NCBI RefSeq assembly: GCF_026427355.1
Contig: NZ_CP102668.1
Span: 1-64,000, forward strand
Reading direction: 5' to 3'
DNA length: 64,000 bases
DNA from: Sphingobium sp. JS3065
GTDB lineage: Bacteria > Pseudomonadota > Alphaproteobacteria > Sphingomonadales > Sphingomonadaceae
This document shows, piece after piece, positions 9,308 through 19,691 of this stretch (the first letter of the stretch is position 1; every line of letters begins with the position of its first letter). The notes beneath the pieces are model-generated. The model had not been told where the DNA came from and did not search any database. It saw only the letters and a list, made by a program, of their open reading frames with translations. The position numbers and the translations under genes are program-made.

Positions 9308-10183
9308 GTGGATTATCAGACCATCAGCTATGCGGTCGAGGATCAGATCGCGACGATCACCCTGAACCGGCCTGACAAGCTCAATGCTTTCACGAACCGC
9401 ATGATGGAAGAAGTCATCGACGCGATCGATCGTGTCGATGCTGATGACACGGTTCGCGCGGTCATCTTCACGGGTGCCGGGCGCGCCTATTGCGCCGGTG
9501 CTGATCTTTCCGCCGGCGCGTCGGCTTTCGATGTCGATGGCGTCGTCAATCCAGACGGCTCGCTGAACTATGCTAGCGAGGCGGCGCGGGATGGCGGCGG
9601 CCGGATCACCTTGCGGCTGTTACAGTGTTTGAAGCCGATGATCGCCGCGATCAACGGCCCAGCGGTCGGGATCGGCGTCACCATGACGCTACCGATGGAT
9701 ATTCGCATCGCTAGCGATACCGCGCGGTTCGGCTTCGTGTTCGCGCGACGGGGCATCGTGAATGAAGCCGCCTCTGCGTATTTTCTGCCTCGTGTGGTCG
9801 GTCTGTCCCAGGCGCTTGAATGGTGCACGACCGGCCGTGTGTTCGATGCGGCCGAAGCGCTGGCTGGGGGGCTGGTACGATCTGTCCATGCGCCGGATGA
9901 GTTATTGCCGGCCGCGCGCGTGCTGGCGCGAGAAATCGCGGATCATACATCGCCTGTATCGGTTGCCTTGATTCGTCAGATGTTGTGGCGCGGGGTGGAC
10001 ATGTCCCACCCGATGGAAGCGCATAAGCTGGACAGCCGCGCGATCCTTTCGCGAGGCCGTAGCCGTGATGTGGCGGAAGGTGTCAGCGCGTTTTTCGAGA
10101 AGCGCCCGGCGCGATTTCCGGACAGGGTGTCGCGCGATATGCCGGACTTTTATCCTTGGTGGGAAGAGCCGTCCTATGACTGA
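9308..10183 (+). CDS. Enoyl-CoA hydratase/isomerase family protein
   Basis: A 291-residue crotonase-fold protein starting at GTG, two bases after the ACAD stop. The two oxyanion-hole strands are VIFTGAGRAYCAGADLS and NGPAVGIGVTMTLPMDIRIAS. The later active-site segment reads FARRGIVNEAASAYFLPRVVG, where Glu in VNEA rather than LPE-x-G may be the acid. Such variation is common in hydratases and isomerases acting on unusual substrates. A C-terminal FYPWWEEPSYD tail is present. It probably hydrates or isomerises the enoyl-CoA made by the neighbouring ACAD. The exact reaction is not predictable. Confidence 0.86.
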   Translation: MDYQTISYAVEDQIATITLNRPDKLNAFTNRMMEEVIDAIDRVDADDTVRAVIFTGAGRAYCAGADLSAGASAFDVDGVVNPDGSLNYASEAARDGGGRITLRLLQCLKPMIAAINGPAVGIGVTMTLPMDIRIASDTARFGFVFARRGIVNEAASAYFLPRVVGLSQALEWCTTGRVFDAAEALAGGLVRSVHAPDELLPAARVLAREIADHTSPVSVALIRQMLWRGVDMSHPMEAHKLDSRAILSRGRSRDVAEGVSAFFEKRPARFPDRVSRDMPDFYPWWEEPSYD

Positions 10184-11241
<1,058 letters not shown>

Positions 11242-11242
<1 letters not shown>

Positions 11243-12462
11243 TGGACATGCGCTGGTCGCCCGAAGAGTTGGCGTTTCGCGACGAGGTTCGTGATTTTCT
11301 GGCAGACAAGCTGACGGACGAGATCCGCGAGTGCGGCATGCTGATGACCAGCGTCTACGCCGATCACGAACGCTCCATGCAGTGGCAGCAGATCCTGTAC
11401 GAGAAAGGCTGGGCGGGACCGGCTTGGCCAAAGCAATATGGCGGTGCTGACTGGACGCCGGTGCAGCGCTACATCTACACGGTCGAGCGGGTCCGCGCTG
11501 GCGCGCCACCGGTATCGCCAATGGGCATCCAAATGTGCGCGCCCGCGCTGTTAGGGTTCGGTACGCAGGCGCAAAAGGACTTTTTCCTTCCTCGGATGCT
11601 GACGGGCGAACATTTCTGGTGCCAGGGCTATTCCGAGCCAGGAGCCGGATCGGATCTTGCCTCGTTGCAGACCAGCGCCGCCGATGACGGTGATTTCCTG
11701 ATCTGCAACGGCCAGAAGATCTGGAACACGCACGCCAACGTGGCGAACTGGGGATTCTTCCTGGTACGGACGGGCAAATATGATCGTCCGCAAAAGGGCA
11801 TCACCTTTCTGCTGATCGACATGAATACGCCCGGCGTATCGGTTCGCCCGATCATTTCGTACACGGGCGAGCATCTGCAGAACGAAATCTTTCTGGATAA
11901 CGTCCGAGTACCTAAAGCGAACGTAATTGGGGAAATCGACCAGGGCTGGACCGTCGCCAAATATCTGCTCGAGTTCGAGCGCGGCGGCGTGGCCTATGCG
12001 CCAGAACTGCAGGTGCGGCTCGACCAGATTGTCGACGCGGCGCGCGAGACGCCAACAGGCGGCGGCGGCACGCTGATGGACGATCCGACATTTGCGGTCC
12101 AGATCGCGGCGGCCCGAGTCGAGATCAACGCACTCGAGGCCTTTGAATTCCGTGTCATGAATGCTGAAGGGCGCGGTGACGTACCGATCGCAGCTGCATC
12201 GGCAATGAAAATCCGTGGTACCGAACTCCAGCAGCTTACGACCGAACTGGGCATGCGTGTCGCGGGACGTTACGCGATGGCGTATCAACCCGCCGCCGGA
12301 TTACCCGGAGGCCCGGTGACCTATCCTCATCAACCAGACTATATCGGTCCCCAATTCGCCGCACTTGCCCCGCTACGCTACCTGAACGAACGAGCGGGAT
12401 CGATCTATGCCGGGTCGAACGAGATCCAGCGCAACATCATCGCCAAGGCACTTGGGTTGTGA
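11242..12462 (+). CDS. Acyl-CoA dehydrogenase, PimC-like large subunit
   Basis: A 406-residue ACAD. The N-terminus (MRWSPEELAFRDEVRDFLADKL) and the YEKGWAGPAWPKQYGGADWTPVQRYI segment resemble large subunits of heteromeric dehydrogenases such as pimeloyl-CoA dehydrogenase PimC. The flavin motif is SEPGAGSDLASL and the C-terminal SIYAGSNEIQRNIIAKAL carries the catalytic Glu. Large subunits of this type usually pair with a small subunit encoded next door. Here the best partner, the PimD-like protein at 31562, lies about 19 kb away. Translationally coupled to the upstream flavoprotein gene by TGATG. Confidence 0.87.
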
Positions 12463-12527
12463 TTAACCACATCTCTCGAACGATCCATACTGGCCGGCGA
12501 CTCCAGGCAGGAAGGAAAGTCGACAAC

Positions 12528-12812
12528 ATGACGATATTGAAACTGGTCGAGATCAATCTTCAGCCGGATCGCTTCGAGGAAGGCGTTGCCGCGTTGAAGG
12601 GCGTGTGCGATGCGGTGCGTGCGAACGAGCCAGGATGCGTCTATATCGCGCCCTATTCGCTAGGCGCGAACCCGGTCACCGTGGTTGAAGTCTACGCCGA
12701 CGAGGCCGCGGTGAAGGTCCACAACAAGAGCGAGCCGGTGCTGGGTGCTATCAAGCAGCTCGCGCCGCTGCTGGCGGGCGCGCCATCGGTAAGGGAACTG
12801 ACGGAATGTTGA
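12528..12812 (+). CDS. Small ABM-type (antibiotic biosynthesis monooxygenase-like) protein
   Basis: A 94-residue protein starting MTILKLVEINLQPDRFEEG, with the dimeric alpha-beta barrel pattern of ABM domains: a first strand, a helix around FEEGVAALKGVCDAVRANEPGC, the strand YIAPYS, then VTVVEVYADEAAVKVHNKSE. These proteins include cofactor-free monooxygenases and isomerases acting on aromatic or quinoid compounds, but many have no known role. The open frame extends upstream to 12459, but the ATG at 12528 fits the fold start. Lies between an ACAD and an SDR in the same orientation. Confidence 0.7.
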   Translation: MTILKLVEINLQPDRFEEGVAALKGVCDAVRANEPGCVYIAPYSLGANPVTVVEVYADEAAVKVHNKSEPVLGAIKQLAPLLAGAPSVRELTEC

Positions 12813-12923
12813 GCCAGTGCTTGGCCAAATCGTGTCGCTTCGGAGCGTTGCGGCGCTGACCCCGAACGAGCCAAAACGGTGGTCGAAGCGGCCCAGTCCA
12901 AAGATAGCGTGAGAGGATGCAAG

Positions 12924-13703
12924 ATGCTTGACGGAAAGGTTTATGTAGTTACCGGCGGGGCGGCCGGTATCGGTGAGGCCTGCGCACGTGCGATCTCCGC
13001 TTCCGGGGGGCATGTCGTGATTGGTGATCTGGACCTTGATTCTGCGGAGCAGCTCGCGGCGGAACTGTCGGACAATGGGCAAAAGGCGATCGGGGTTCGC
13101 TGCGATGTGGCGCGAGAGGAAGATCTGGAACAACTGATCCGGACCGCAACGTCGGCGTTCGGACGGCTAGACGGCGCGGTGAATAACGCCGGCGGCGTCC
13201 CGCCTCGCGCCGAAATTGCTGCAGCCGAATGGAGCGTCTGGCGCCATCATGTGGATGTCCATCTGTTCGGCACCGTCTTTGCAATGAAGCACGAGATCCG
13301 CGCGATCCGCGCGACATCGAAGACAGGCGCCATCGTCAACATGTCATCGCGCGCCGGGCTGGACGGCGTCCGCGAAATCGGTCCCTATGTCGCGTCGAAA
13401 TGGGCTATATTGGGCGTCACAAAGACCGCCGCACTGGAATGCGCGGAGGAAAATATCCGCGTCAACGCGATCTGCCCAGGTCTGATCGCGACGCCAATGG
13501 TCCGCCGTCAGATCGGAGCGATGGATCCCAAGGATGCGGCCGGAGCGCCAATGTGCCGCGCCGGCGAGCCGTCGGAAATCGCATCCGCGGCGTTATGGTT
13601 CCTGTCACCGGGTTCGTCCTACGTGACCGGCACCCATCTTTCAGTGGACGGCGGAATCATGGCCGGTCCAGTCGGCATCCGTCCGGCATCGGGCGGCTCG
13701 TGA
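12924..13703 (+). CDS. SDR-family oxidoreductase (paralogue of 23115-23891)
   Basis: A 259-residue classical SDR: VVTGGAAGIGEACARAI cofactor motif, NNAGG, catalytic NMSSRAG and YVASKWA, and C-terminal SSYVTGTHLSVDGGIMAGP. The ATG at 12924 is preceded by GAGAGGATG, so I prefer it to the upstream extension. It is clearly a paralogue of the SDR at 23115: both share the RRQIG-x-(M/V)DP block, the AGEPSEIA block and an almost identical C-terminus, suggesting the same or a stereochemically related step. Follows the ABM protein and precedes a nitroreductase. Confidence 0.85.
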   Translation: MLDGKVYVVTGGAAGIGEACARAISASGGHVVIGDLDLDSAEQLAAELSDNGQKAIGVRCDVAREEDLEQLIRTATSAFGRLDGAVNNAGGVPPRAEIAAAEWSVWRHHVDVHLFGTVFAMKHEIRAIRATSKTGAIVNMSSRAGLDGVREIGPYVASKWAILGVTKTAALECAEENIRVNAICPGLIATPMVRRQIGAMDPKDAAGAPMCRAGEPSEIASAALWFLSPGSSYVTGTHLSVDGGIMAGPVGIRPASGGS

Positions 13704-13768
13704 CCTGGTTCGGTTGGGGTTTGGCCGTCTGACCCCGGTGGCGAAGGACTGGATCGGAGGAAGTTGCC

Positions 13769-14446
13769 TTGCTGTTTGACAGCGTCATTTCCACCCGCCG
13801 CAGCATTCGCGGATATCGGCCCGATCCCGTCCCGCTGACGGTGATCCGGGAGATACTCACTCTGGCGATGCGCGTGCCCTCGTCATACAATAGCCAGCCC
13901 TATCATTTTCATGTGCTGACCGGGGATATGCTCGATCGCATTCGCAGCGAGAGTGTTGCCAGCATTGTGGCGGGATCGCCTGATGCCAGAGAATTCCGCG
14001 CTGGCCAGCCTTATGCCGGCGTGCATCGCGAGCGGCAGATCGGCGTAGCCAAGCAGCTGTTTGCGGCGATGGGCATTGCCCGAGACGATACAGCTCGCCG
14101 CGACGACTGGGTTTTGCGCGGCTTTCGCCAGTTCGATGCACCGGTCTGTATCATCATTACCTATGACCGGCAGTTGCATGACAATGACGACGCGGCGTTC
14201 GACTGTGGCGCGGTTGCCACCATGCTTGTCCACGCGGCCTGGTCGCGCGGCCTAGGTAGCGTGATCAACAGTCAGGGCATCATGCAATCGCCAGTCGTGC
14301 GTCGGCATGCCGCGATCCCCGATGACCAGGTCATCATGAAGAGCATCGCGCTCGGTTGGCCGGACGAGGCGTTTGCTGCGAACGCTGTAGTCTCGGAGCG
14401 CCGCACAGTGGACGAAGCGGCCAGCTTTATTGGGTTCGACGACTGA
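13769..14446 (+). CDS. Nitroreductase-family flavoprotein
   Basis: A 225-residue FMN protein of the nitroreductase superfamily. STRRSIRGYRPDPVP near the N-terminus is the FMN-phosphate Arg motif, followed by MRVPSSYNSQPYHFHVL, the YGxHRER-like PYAGVHRERQ stretch and the C-terminal glycine-rich region. Translation probably starts at TTG 13769, six bases after a strong GGAGGAAG. In catabolic islands this fold often reduces or oxidises quinones, enones or aromatic intermediates rather than nitro groups. A divergent paralogue lies at 18981. It is the last gene of the rightward operon and is convergent with the transporter at 14488. Confidence 0.82.
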   Translation: MLFDSVISTRRSIRGYRPDPVPLTVIREILTLAMRVPSSYNSQPYHFHVLTGDMLDRIRSESVASIVAGSPDAREFRAGQPYAGVHRERQIGVAKQLFAAMGIARDDTARRDDWVLRGFRQFDAPVCIIITYDRQLHDNDDAAFDCGAVATMLVHAAWSRGLGSVINSQGIMQSPVVRRHAAIPDDQVIMKSIALGWPDEAFAANAVVSERRTVDEAASFIGFDD

Positions 14447-14463
14447 TCGCAGCGCTCCTGAGG

Positions 14464-14484
14464 CCGCGGCATGTTTTGCCGCAG
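14464..14484. terminator. Stem-loop between convergent genes, possible bidirectional terminator
   Basis: GCGGCA (14466-14471) and TGCCGC (14477-14482) pair around a TGTTT loop in the 41-base gap between the nitroreductase and transporter 3' ends. There is no clear T run, so strength is uncertain. Confidence 0.4.
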
Positions 14485-14487
14485 CGG

Positions 14488-15768
14488 CTAAGCTCCAGTT
14501 GCGCGCACCAAGTCTGCCCGCACGGTCCGTGCCGCGAGAAAATAGTGAGCAGCACCCCAGCAATAGAGCAATGCGGCGCACATGATGGCGATAGCCAAGC
14601 CGTTCGCTCCGTAATGCGGCGTCAGGACGTCGCTAAGCGATCCTACGAACTGCGGGCCGAGGCTTGCTCCGACGAAATAGGACATGAACAGATAGGCGGC
14701 AGAGGCGGTGCCACGCATGCGCGCGCCGACCAGCGACTGCAGCAAGGCCAGCGTGGGGCCATAGGTCGCCATGCTGCTGAAAGCCCACATACAGACACCG
14801 ATCGTGATTCCGATCGGTCCGGTCGCGAGTGCCATGCCGATGATCGAAGCGCACGAGACCAGGCTGACGATCGAGCAGAACCACGGCCGCCATCGTTCGT
14901 CACGGCGCGCAAGACGATCGACAATCGCGCCGCTCAGCACGGTGGCGAACAGGCCGACCACGCCATAGCTTGCCCCCATGAGGAACCCTGCTTCGGCCAG
15001 TGAGTAATTGTGTGCGCGCACCAGGAACGAAACGGTGAAAAAGAACAGACCAAGCGATGCGGCCGAGCCAACGATCGTCATGAAGATCAGATGCCGTACG
15101 GCACGCTGCGACCACATGAAACGAAGCGTCGCGCGAATGTCGGTTTTGTCCCTGACACCAACTTGCTGCTTGCGCGCCGGCTCGCGCACGAACACCAGCA
15201 GCAAGAGGGCTAGAACCAGTCCGGGCACGCCGGCGACCAGGAACAGCGTCCGCCATCCGAACGTCTGGGCGATCCAGGCGCCGGCAAATAGCACCACGAT
15301 TCCGCCCAGCGGCACACCGGAATAGTAGATCGACATGGCCCGCGCCCGTTGTTCGGGCGGGAAAAGGTCGGAAAGCATGGACAGCATCGAGGGGGTGCCG
15401 CCAGCCTCACCTGCACCGACCAGCAAGCGGGTGGCTAATAGCTGCGGGAATGAAGTGACGAACGATGCCAGCAGCGTCATCAAACTGAACAGCCCGGTTG
15501 AGGCCGCAAGGATATTTCGCCTGTTCCAGCGGTCCACCATATAGCCCAGGGGAAGCCCTGCCAGCCCGAAGAAGAACGCAAACCCGATGCCCGTCAACAA
15601 CCCCAGCTGCGTGTCGGACAGTTTGAATTCGTTGCGCAGCGGTTCCAGTGCGACGACCATGATCGATCGATCGACCGACAGCATGACATGCAGCGCCACG
15701 AAGATGCAGAGTGCCTTGATTGCGCCTGCCTCGGGCGTGCTTCGCCCCCGATTGTGATCAGCCGGCAT
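14488..15768 (-). CDS. MFS transporter, spinster-like
   Basis: A 426-residue membrane protein with about 12 hydrophobic segments, typical of the major facilitator superfamily. The loop between segments 2 and 3 reads GLPLGYMVDRWNRRN, matching MFS motif A, and the following GAGEAGGTPSMLSMLSDLF is typical of spinster-type members common in sphingomonads. A central basic loop (VREPARKQQVGVRDKTD) separates the two halves. It likely carries a pathway substrate or product across the inner membrane, complementing the TonB receptors at 34747 and 40095. Direction of transport is not predictable. It leads a leftward gene set with the crotonase, ACAD and racemase genes. Confidence 0.85.
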   Translation of the reverse strand: MPADHNRGRSTPEAGAIKALCIFVALHVMLSVDRSIMVVALEPLRNEFKLSDTQLGLLTGIGFAFFFGLAGLPLGYMVDRWNRRNILAASTGLFSLMTLLASFVTSFPQLLATRLLVGAGEAGGTPSMLSMLSDLFPPEQRARAMSIYYSGVPLGGIVVLFAGAWIAQTFGWRTLFLVAGVPGLVLALLLLVFVREPARKQQVGVRDKTDIRATLRFMWSQRAVRHLIFMTIVGSAASLGLFFFTVSFLVRAHNYSLAEAGFLMGASYGVVGLFATVLSGAIVDRLARRDERWRPWFCSIVSLVSCASIIGMALATGPIGITIGVCMWAFSSMATYGPTLALLQSLVGARMRGTASAAYLFMSYFVGASLGPQFVGSLSDVLTPHYGANGLAIAIMCAALLYCWGAAHYFLAARTVRADLVRATGA

Positions 15769-15814
15769 GGGATCTCGTCCCTTTCACGCTATTGGTTCTT
15801 TGGCCAGGAAGGTT

Positions 15815-16603
15815 TCAAAGGCGCCAGTCACCGAGCGGTCGATATTGGGGCGCGCGCGATTCACGGAAAGCGAGCAACGCCTCTTTCGAATCAGCATGCC
15901 CGCTCATCTTGACGGTGTAGCGTTGCTCGAATTCATAGCCTGAATAGATGTCCATCCATTCGATTTTGTTCAGGATCTGCTTGCCCAGTCGGGATGCCGT
16001 TGGGCTGAATGAGGCAATGCGCTGGGCATAGCGATTGGCCGCTTCGAGCAGTGCACCTGATGCATCGACCACAATCGACCCGCCTGCCTGCGCGAAATCG
16101 ACGGCCTTGATGTGCTCGCCAGTCAAGAACATCCGGCGCACGAGCGGTTGCGGTGCGATGCGCGCGAGGTGCCGTGCGCCGCCCATGACGCCGACGGTCA
16201 GTTCGGGCAGACCAAAGCGTGCCTCGGACGCGGCGACTACGAAATCGCACGAGGCGGCAATTGCCAGACCTGTGCCCAGCGCCGCACCCTGCACCGCGCC
16301 GATGACCGGCACCGAGCAGTCTTGGATGGCGTAGAATGCCTCGCGCACGCGCCACATCCGTTCCGTGCCGTTCGACGGGGTCATGGTCTGAAATTCGTCC
16401 AGATCGTTCCCGGCGCAGAAGTGTTTGCCCGCTCCACTCAGGACGATCACACGAACCTCGCCCAATTGATCGGGGTTCGAGAACAGCTCGTATAGTTCGA
16501 TGTACATGTCGCGGTTGACGCCGTTCGCTGGCGGGCGGTCCATGACGACCGAGAATACGCCGGCCGATGTCTCTTCGGTTTTGAGGAAGTTGAAACCACT
16601 CAT
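15815..16603 (-). CDS. Enoyl-CoA hydratase/isomerase family protein
   Basis: A 262-residue crotonase-fold protein. The oxyanion-hole strands are VIVLSGAGKHFCAGNDLDEF and GAVQGAALGTGLAIAASCDFVVAA. The catalytic region ARFGLPELTVGVMGGARHLAR keeps the usual LPE-x-x-x-G Glu. The open frame extends 47 codons further, but the ATG at 16603 (MSGFNFLKTEE) is the natural start because the extension overlaps the upstream ACAD gene and lacks homology. Together with the ACAD at 16620 and the racemase-like protein at 17847 it forms a compact module for degrading an alpha-methyl-branched acyl-CoA. Confidence 0.87.
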   Translation of the reverse strand: MSGFNFLKTEETSAGVFSVVMDRPPANGVNRDMYIELYELFSNPDQLGEVRVIVLSGAGKHFCAGNDLDEFQTMTPSNGTERMWRVREAFYAIQDCSVPVIGAVQGAALGTGLAIAASCDFVVAASEARFGLPELTVGVMGGARHLARIAPQPLVRRMFLTGEHIKAVDFAQAGGSIVVDASGALLEAANRYAQRIASFSPTASRLGKQILNKIEWMDIYSGYEFEQRYTVKMSGHADSKEALLAFRESRAPQYRPLGDWRL

Positions 16604-16619
16604 GTCGATGTCTCCGATG

Positions 16620-17780
16620 TCACTTTGCCAGCCGCATCCAATTTGCGATGTTGTTGCGCTGGATTGCCGATGATCCGCCGATGATCGGCATGGCGAGGAT
16701 GTCGCGGACGTTCCGCTCAATGCCATAGCCGTCGACATAACCATAGGCGCCCATGACCGTCTGTGCGTCCAGAACGATGCTCTTTGCCGTTTCAGTCACG
16801 AACAGCTTGGCCATTGACGTTTCCACGCCGCTGCGAATGCGCTCATTGGCTCGCCAGGCCGCATTGTAGGTGAACAACCGTGCGGCATACAGGCGCGTCT
16901 GCATGTCGGCGAGCAGATGGCGCACTGTTTGGAATGCAGAAATTGGCTGGCCGAACTGCGATCGCTCCTCGGCATAGTTCCATGCTTCGGTGAGCGCGGC
17001 TGAGGCAATGCCCAGGGCCATCGCGGCAACCTCGATCTTCTCGACGTCGAGGCCGGCACCGCTGAGCATCGAGAAGCCCCTGTTGATGCCTTCTTCCTCG
17101 CCCATGACCGCTGATACTGGAACGATCACGTCCTCGAACGTCACGTCGGTCGTCGCTGCGCCTTTGAGACCGAGGCCACCGATCTTCTCGATCGTGATGC
17201 CCTTGCTGTCGGGCGGGATCAGCAATAGTGACAGGTTGTTCCGCCGGTCTTCCGGGGCGCCGGTCTGCACCAGCGTGTAGATGATGTCGCAAATATCGGC
17301 GCCAGAGCAGAAGCGCTTCGATCCATTGACGATGAAATGATCGCCTTGCCGGACCGCGCGGGTGGTGACGCTTGCGAGATCGGCACCGACATTGGGTTCG
17401 GTCCAGCCATAGGCAAACAGCATCTTGCCTGCGGCAACGAGCGGCAGCAGCTCTGCCTTCTGCCGCTCGGACCCGCATTCCGACAGGTTCATGCCGGCAT
17501 AGAACGCATCCATAATATAGGGCACGGCGAGCGCCATGCTGTGCTTGGACAATTCTTCGATCGCCACCACGCCGGCCAGGATGTCGCGGCCTGACCCGCC
17601 GTAATCCTCCTCGACCGTAAGCCCCCCCAGTCCAAGCGCCGCCAACTGGTCGAAAATTTCGCGCGGAAACGCATCATCCTTGTCCCACTGGTTGGCCTGC
17701 GTGACGCTGATATTGTCCTGACAAAATTTGGAGATTGCATCCTGAATAAGGGACACGTGTTCCGGGAGCTGGAAGTCCAT
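16620..17780 (-). CDS. Acyl-CoA dehydrogenase with atypical C-terminal active site
   Basis: A 386-residue ACAD: MDFQLPEHVSLIQDAISKF N-terminal helix, the flavin-site GWTEPNVGADLAS, FIVNGSKRFCSGAD strand, and RSQFGQPISAFQTVRHLLADM. In the C-terminal segment most ACADs have GT(S/N)EIQRN with the catalytic Glu. This protein reads GGSSAIQRNNIANW, with Ala at that position. The base may be supplied from another helix, as in isovaleryl-CoA dehydrogenase, or the protein may be a non-catalytic subunit. Lies between the crotonase and the alpha-methylacyl-CoA racemase-like gene. Confidence 0.85.
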   Translation of the reverse strand: MDFQLPEHVSLIQDAISKFCQDNISVTQANQWDKDDAFPREIFDQLAALGLGGLTVEEDYGGSGRDILAGVVAIEELSKHSMALAVPYIMDAFYAGMNLSECGSERQKAELLPLVAAGKMLFAYGWTEPNVGADLASVTTRAVRQGDHFIVNGSKRFCSGADICDIIYTLVQTGAPEDRRNNLSLLLIPPDSKGITIEKIGGLGLKGAATTDVTFEDVIVPVSAVMGEEEGINRGFSMLSGAGLDVEKIEVAAMALGIASAALTEAWNYAEERSQFGQPISAFQTVRHLLADMQTRLYAARLFTYNAAWRANERIRSGVETSMAKLFVTETAKSIVLDAQTVMGAYGYVDGYGIERNVRDILAMPIIGGSSAIQRNNIANWMRLAK

Positions 17781-17846
17781 TGTTCTTGACCTTGCTTCTT
17801 CAGCGAATTGGACGAGACGCGATTTTCTGTGAGTCCGCTCGCAGGT

Positions 17847-18947
17847 TCAGATAGCGACCATCTGGCCGCGCCAGCCGGCCAACGCGCGATCGGTCTCATG
17901 GTGACCCGTATCGGCGCCCGGCTGACCGGCCGGCGTCAGCGAGAAACGCGGTGCGGCGGCCGGCCGAGTGATGCCGTTGTCGTCGACAAATGTACTGCGC
18001 GCGACATTGTGGGGGTGGAGCGGCGCCTCATCCATTGACAGGATCGGGGCAAAGCAGGCGTCGCTGCCTTCCAGCAACTCGCACCATTGCTCACGATCCT
18101 TGGTGAGAAAAGCTTCGGCAATCTTCGCGCGGAGCGCAGGCCATTCGCGCTGGTCCATCTGCTTTGACAAATCGATGCCTTCAATCCCGACGCGATTGAC
18201 CAGCAGCGCATAGAATTGCGGTTCAAGCGCCCCAACCGCGACCCACTTGCCGTCAGCGCACTGATAGGTGTCGTAGAACGGAGCGCCGCCATCAAGCAGA
18301 TTGTCGGCGCGACGGTCGCTCCAGTTTCCGGTCCCGCGGAAGCCATAGAACAACGATGCCATATACGCCGCGCCGTCGACCATGGCCGCATCGACTACCT
18401 GGCCTTCGCCGGTCGCGCGCGCGTGATGCAGCGCGGCGAGCACCCCGGCGACAAGGAACATAGCACCACCGCCGTAATCCGCGACAAAGTTCAGCGGCGG
18501 TACCACCTTGTCTTCGGTGCCGATGGTATGCAGGGCGCCTGTCAGCGCCAGATAGTTGATATCGTGCCCAGCGGCGAGCGCCAATGGGCCTTCCTGTCCC
18601 CAGCCAGTGATCCGGCCAAACACTAGGCGCGGGTTACGGCCTAGTAGTGCATCAGGGCCAAGCCCCAGCCGCTCCATGACGCCTGGCCGATTGCCTTCGA
18701 TCGCGATGTCCGCCTCTGCGATCAGTTCAAGGCAGGTTTCGATGTCGGCAGGCGATTTCAGGTCCAGCGCGATCGTGTGACGACCCCGGCGATCGACTTC
18801 CCACGCCGTCGGCGGCGACGTTTTGGGGCGCTCGATGCGCAATATTTCGGCACCCATGTCGGATAGCAGCATGGCGGCGAAAGGGCCCGGGCCGAGTCCC
18901 GCAAATTCGATGATCTTTACGCCGCTGAGCGGTCCCGTTTTCGTCAC
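17847..18947 (-). CDS. Alpha-methylacyl-CoA racemase-like (CaiB/BaiF family III)
   Basis: A 366-residue family III CoA-transferase fold. The sequence aligns better with alpha-methylacyl-CoA racemases than with transferases: [14 protein letters not shown] holds a His at about residue 128, and [12 protein letters not shown] an Asp at about 157, matching the His-Asp acid/base pair of those racemases. The N-terminal [13 protein letters not shown] is typical of the family. Racemisation of a 2-methylacyl-CoA lets a stereospecific acyl-CoA dehydrogenase (perhaps the neighbour at 16620) proceed, a step known for sterol side chains and isoprenoids. This is the strongest hint here that the substrate is methyl-branched. 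Confidence 0.85.
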   Translation of the reverse strand: MTKTGPLSGVKIIEFAGLGPGPFAAMLLSDMGAEILRIERPKTSPPTAWEVDRRGRHTIALDLKSPADIETCLELIAEADIAIEGNRPGVMERLGLGPDALLGRNPRLVFGRITGWGQEGPLALAAGHDINYLALTGALHTIGTEDKVVPPLNFVADYGGGAMFLVAGVLAALHHARATGEGQVVDAAMVDGAAYMASLFYGFRGTGNWSDRRADNLLDGGAPFYDTYQCADGKWVAVGALEPQFYALLVNRVGIEGIDLSKQMDQREWPALRAKIAEAFLTKDREQWCELLEGSDACFAPILSMDEAPLHPHNVARSTFVDDNGITRPAAAPRFSLTPAGQPGADTGHHETDRALAGWRGQMVAI

Positions 18948-18980
18948 CTGGAACTCCCAATCAGATAATTAGATTTCCGC

Positions 18981-19691
18981 TCAGGCTTCGACCCAATGCG
19001 TGGCATCGGCCAAGCTCGCCCGGTCGCTGCGAAAGCCGTTTGCGGGATGATCCCGATCCGCGAAACCGAAGGACGCGCCGCACACGACGTCGCGGTCCGG
19101 CGGAATATTGAGCGTCTCCCGAATCAGCGACGAATAGGTGGCGAGCGCCGCTTGCGGGACCATCGCGATTCCAAGGCTTTGCGCAGCCAGCAGCAGCGTA
19201 CCCATGTAGATGCCACAGTCCAACACCCCATAGACGCCCAGCGCACGCGGCGACGTGAGGATCAGCGCGTGTGGTGCACCGAACAGTCTGAAATTCTCCA
19301 ATGCCTGCTTGCCCGACGCGACGCGGTCGCCATGGGCAATTCCGACACTGCTATAGAGTTGCCAACCGACCGCGCGCTGCCGCTCCCGATACACGCCCTC
19401 ATAGGCCGCCGGGAAGGGCAGGTCGGGGTCAAAGCGGTTCTGGCCGACACGCGCGTCTTCTAGTGCGCGTTCATGCAGCGCCGCTCGCAGCCGTTCAGTC
19501 CCGGCACCTTGGGTGATCGTGACGTCCCACGGCTGGGAATTGCACCAGCTGGCCGACCGCTGCGCCAGCTCGAGCATCGCTGCAATCAGTTCACGAGGTA
19601 CAGGTTTCACCTCGAATGCGCGACAGCTATGGCGTTCCCGCAATAGCGCATCGAGCGTCCGAGCGCGGTCGGTCAGCACGTCACCGGTCAT
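18981..19691 (-). CDS. Nitroreductase-family flavoprotein
   Basis: A 236-residue protein of the nitroreductase superfamily. RERHSCRAFEVKPVP supplies the FMN-phosphate site, SASWCNSQPWDVTI the second, and AAYEGVYRERQRAVGWQLY resembles the matching segment of the paralogue at 13769. The C-terminal region has the GASFGFADRDHPAN loop. Its start overlaps the end of the Gfo/Idh/MocA gene by four bases (19688-19691), so the two are translationally coupled. It probably works with the oxidoreductase on one intermediate. Reduction of an enone or quinone is as likely as nitro reduction. Confidence 0.82.
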   Translation of the reverse strand: MTGDVLTDRARTLDALLRERHSCRAFEVKPVPRELIAAMLELAQRSASWCNSQPWDVTITQGAGTERLRAALHERALEDARVGQNRFDPDLPFPAAYEGVYRERQRAVGWQLYSSVGIAHGDRVASGKQALENFRLFGAPHALILTSPRALGVYGVLDCGIYMGTLLLAAQSLGIAMVPQAALATYSSLIRETLNIPPDRDVVCGASFGFADRDHPANGFRSDRASLADATHWVEA

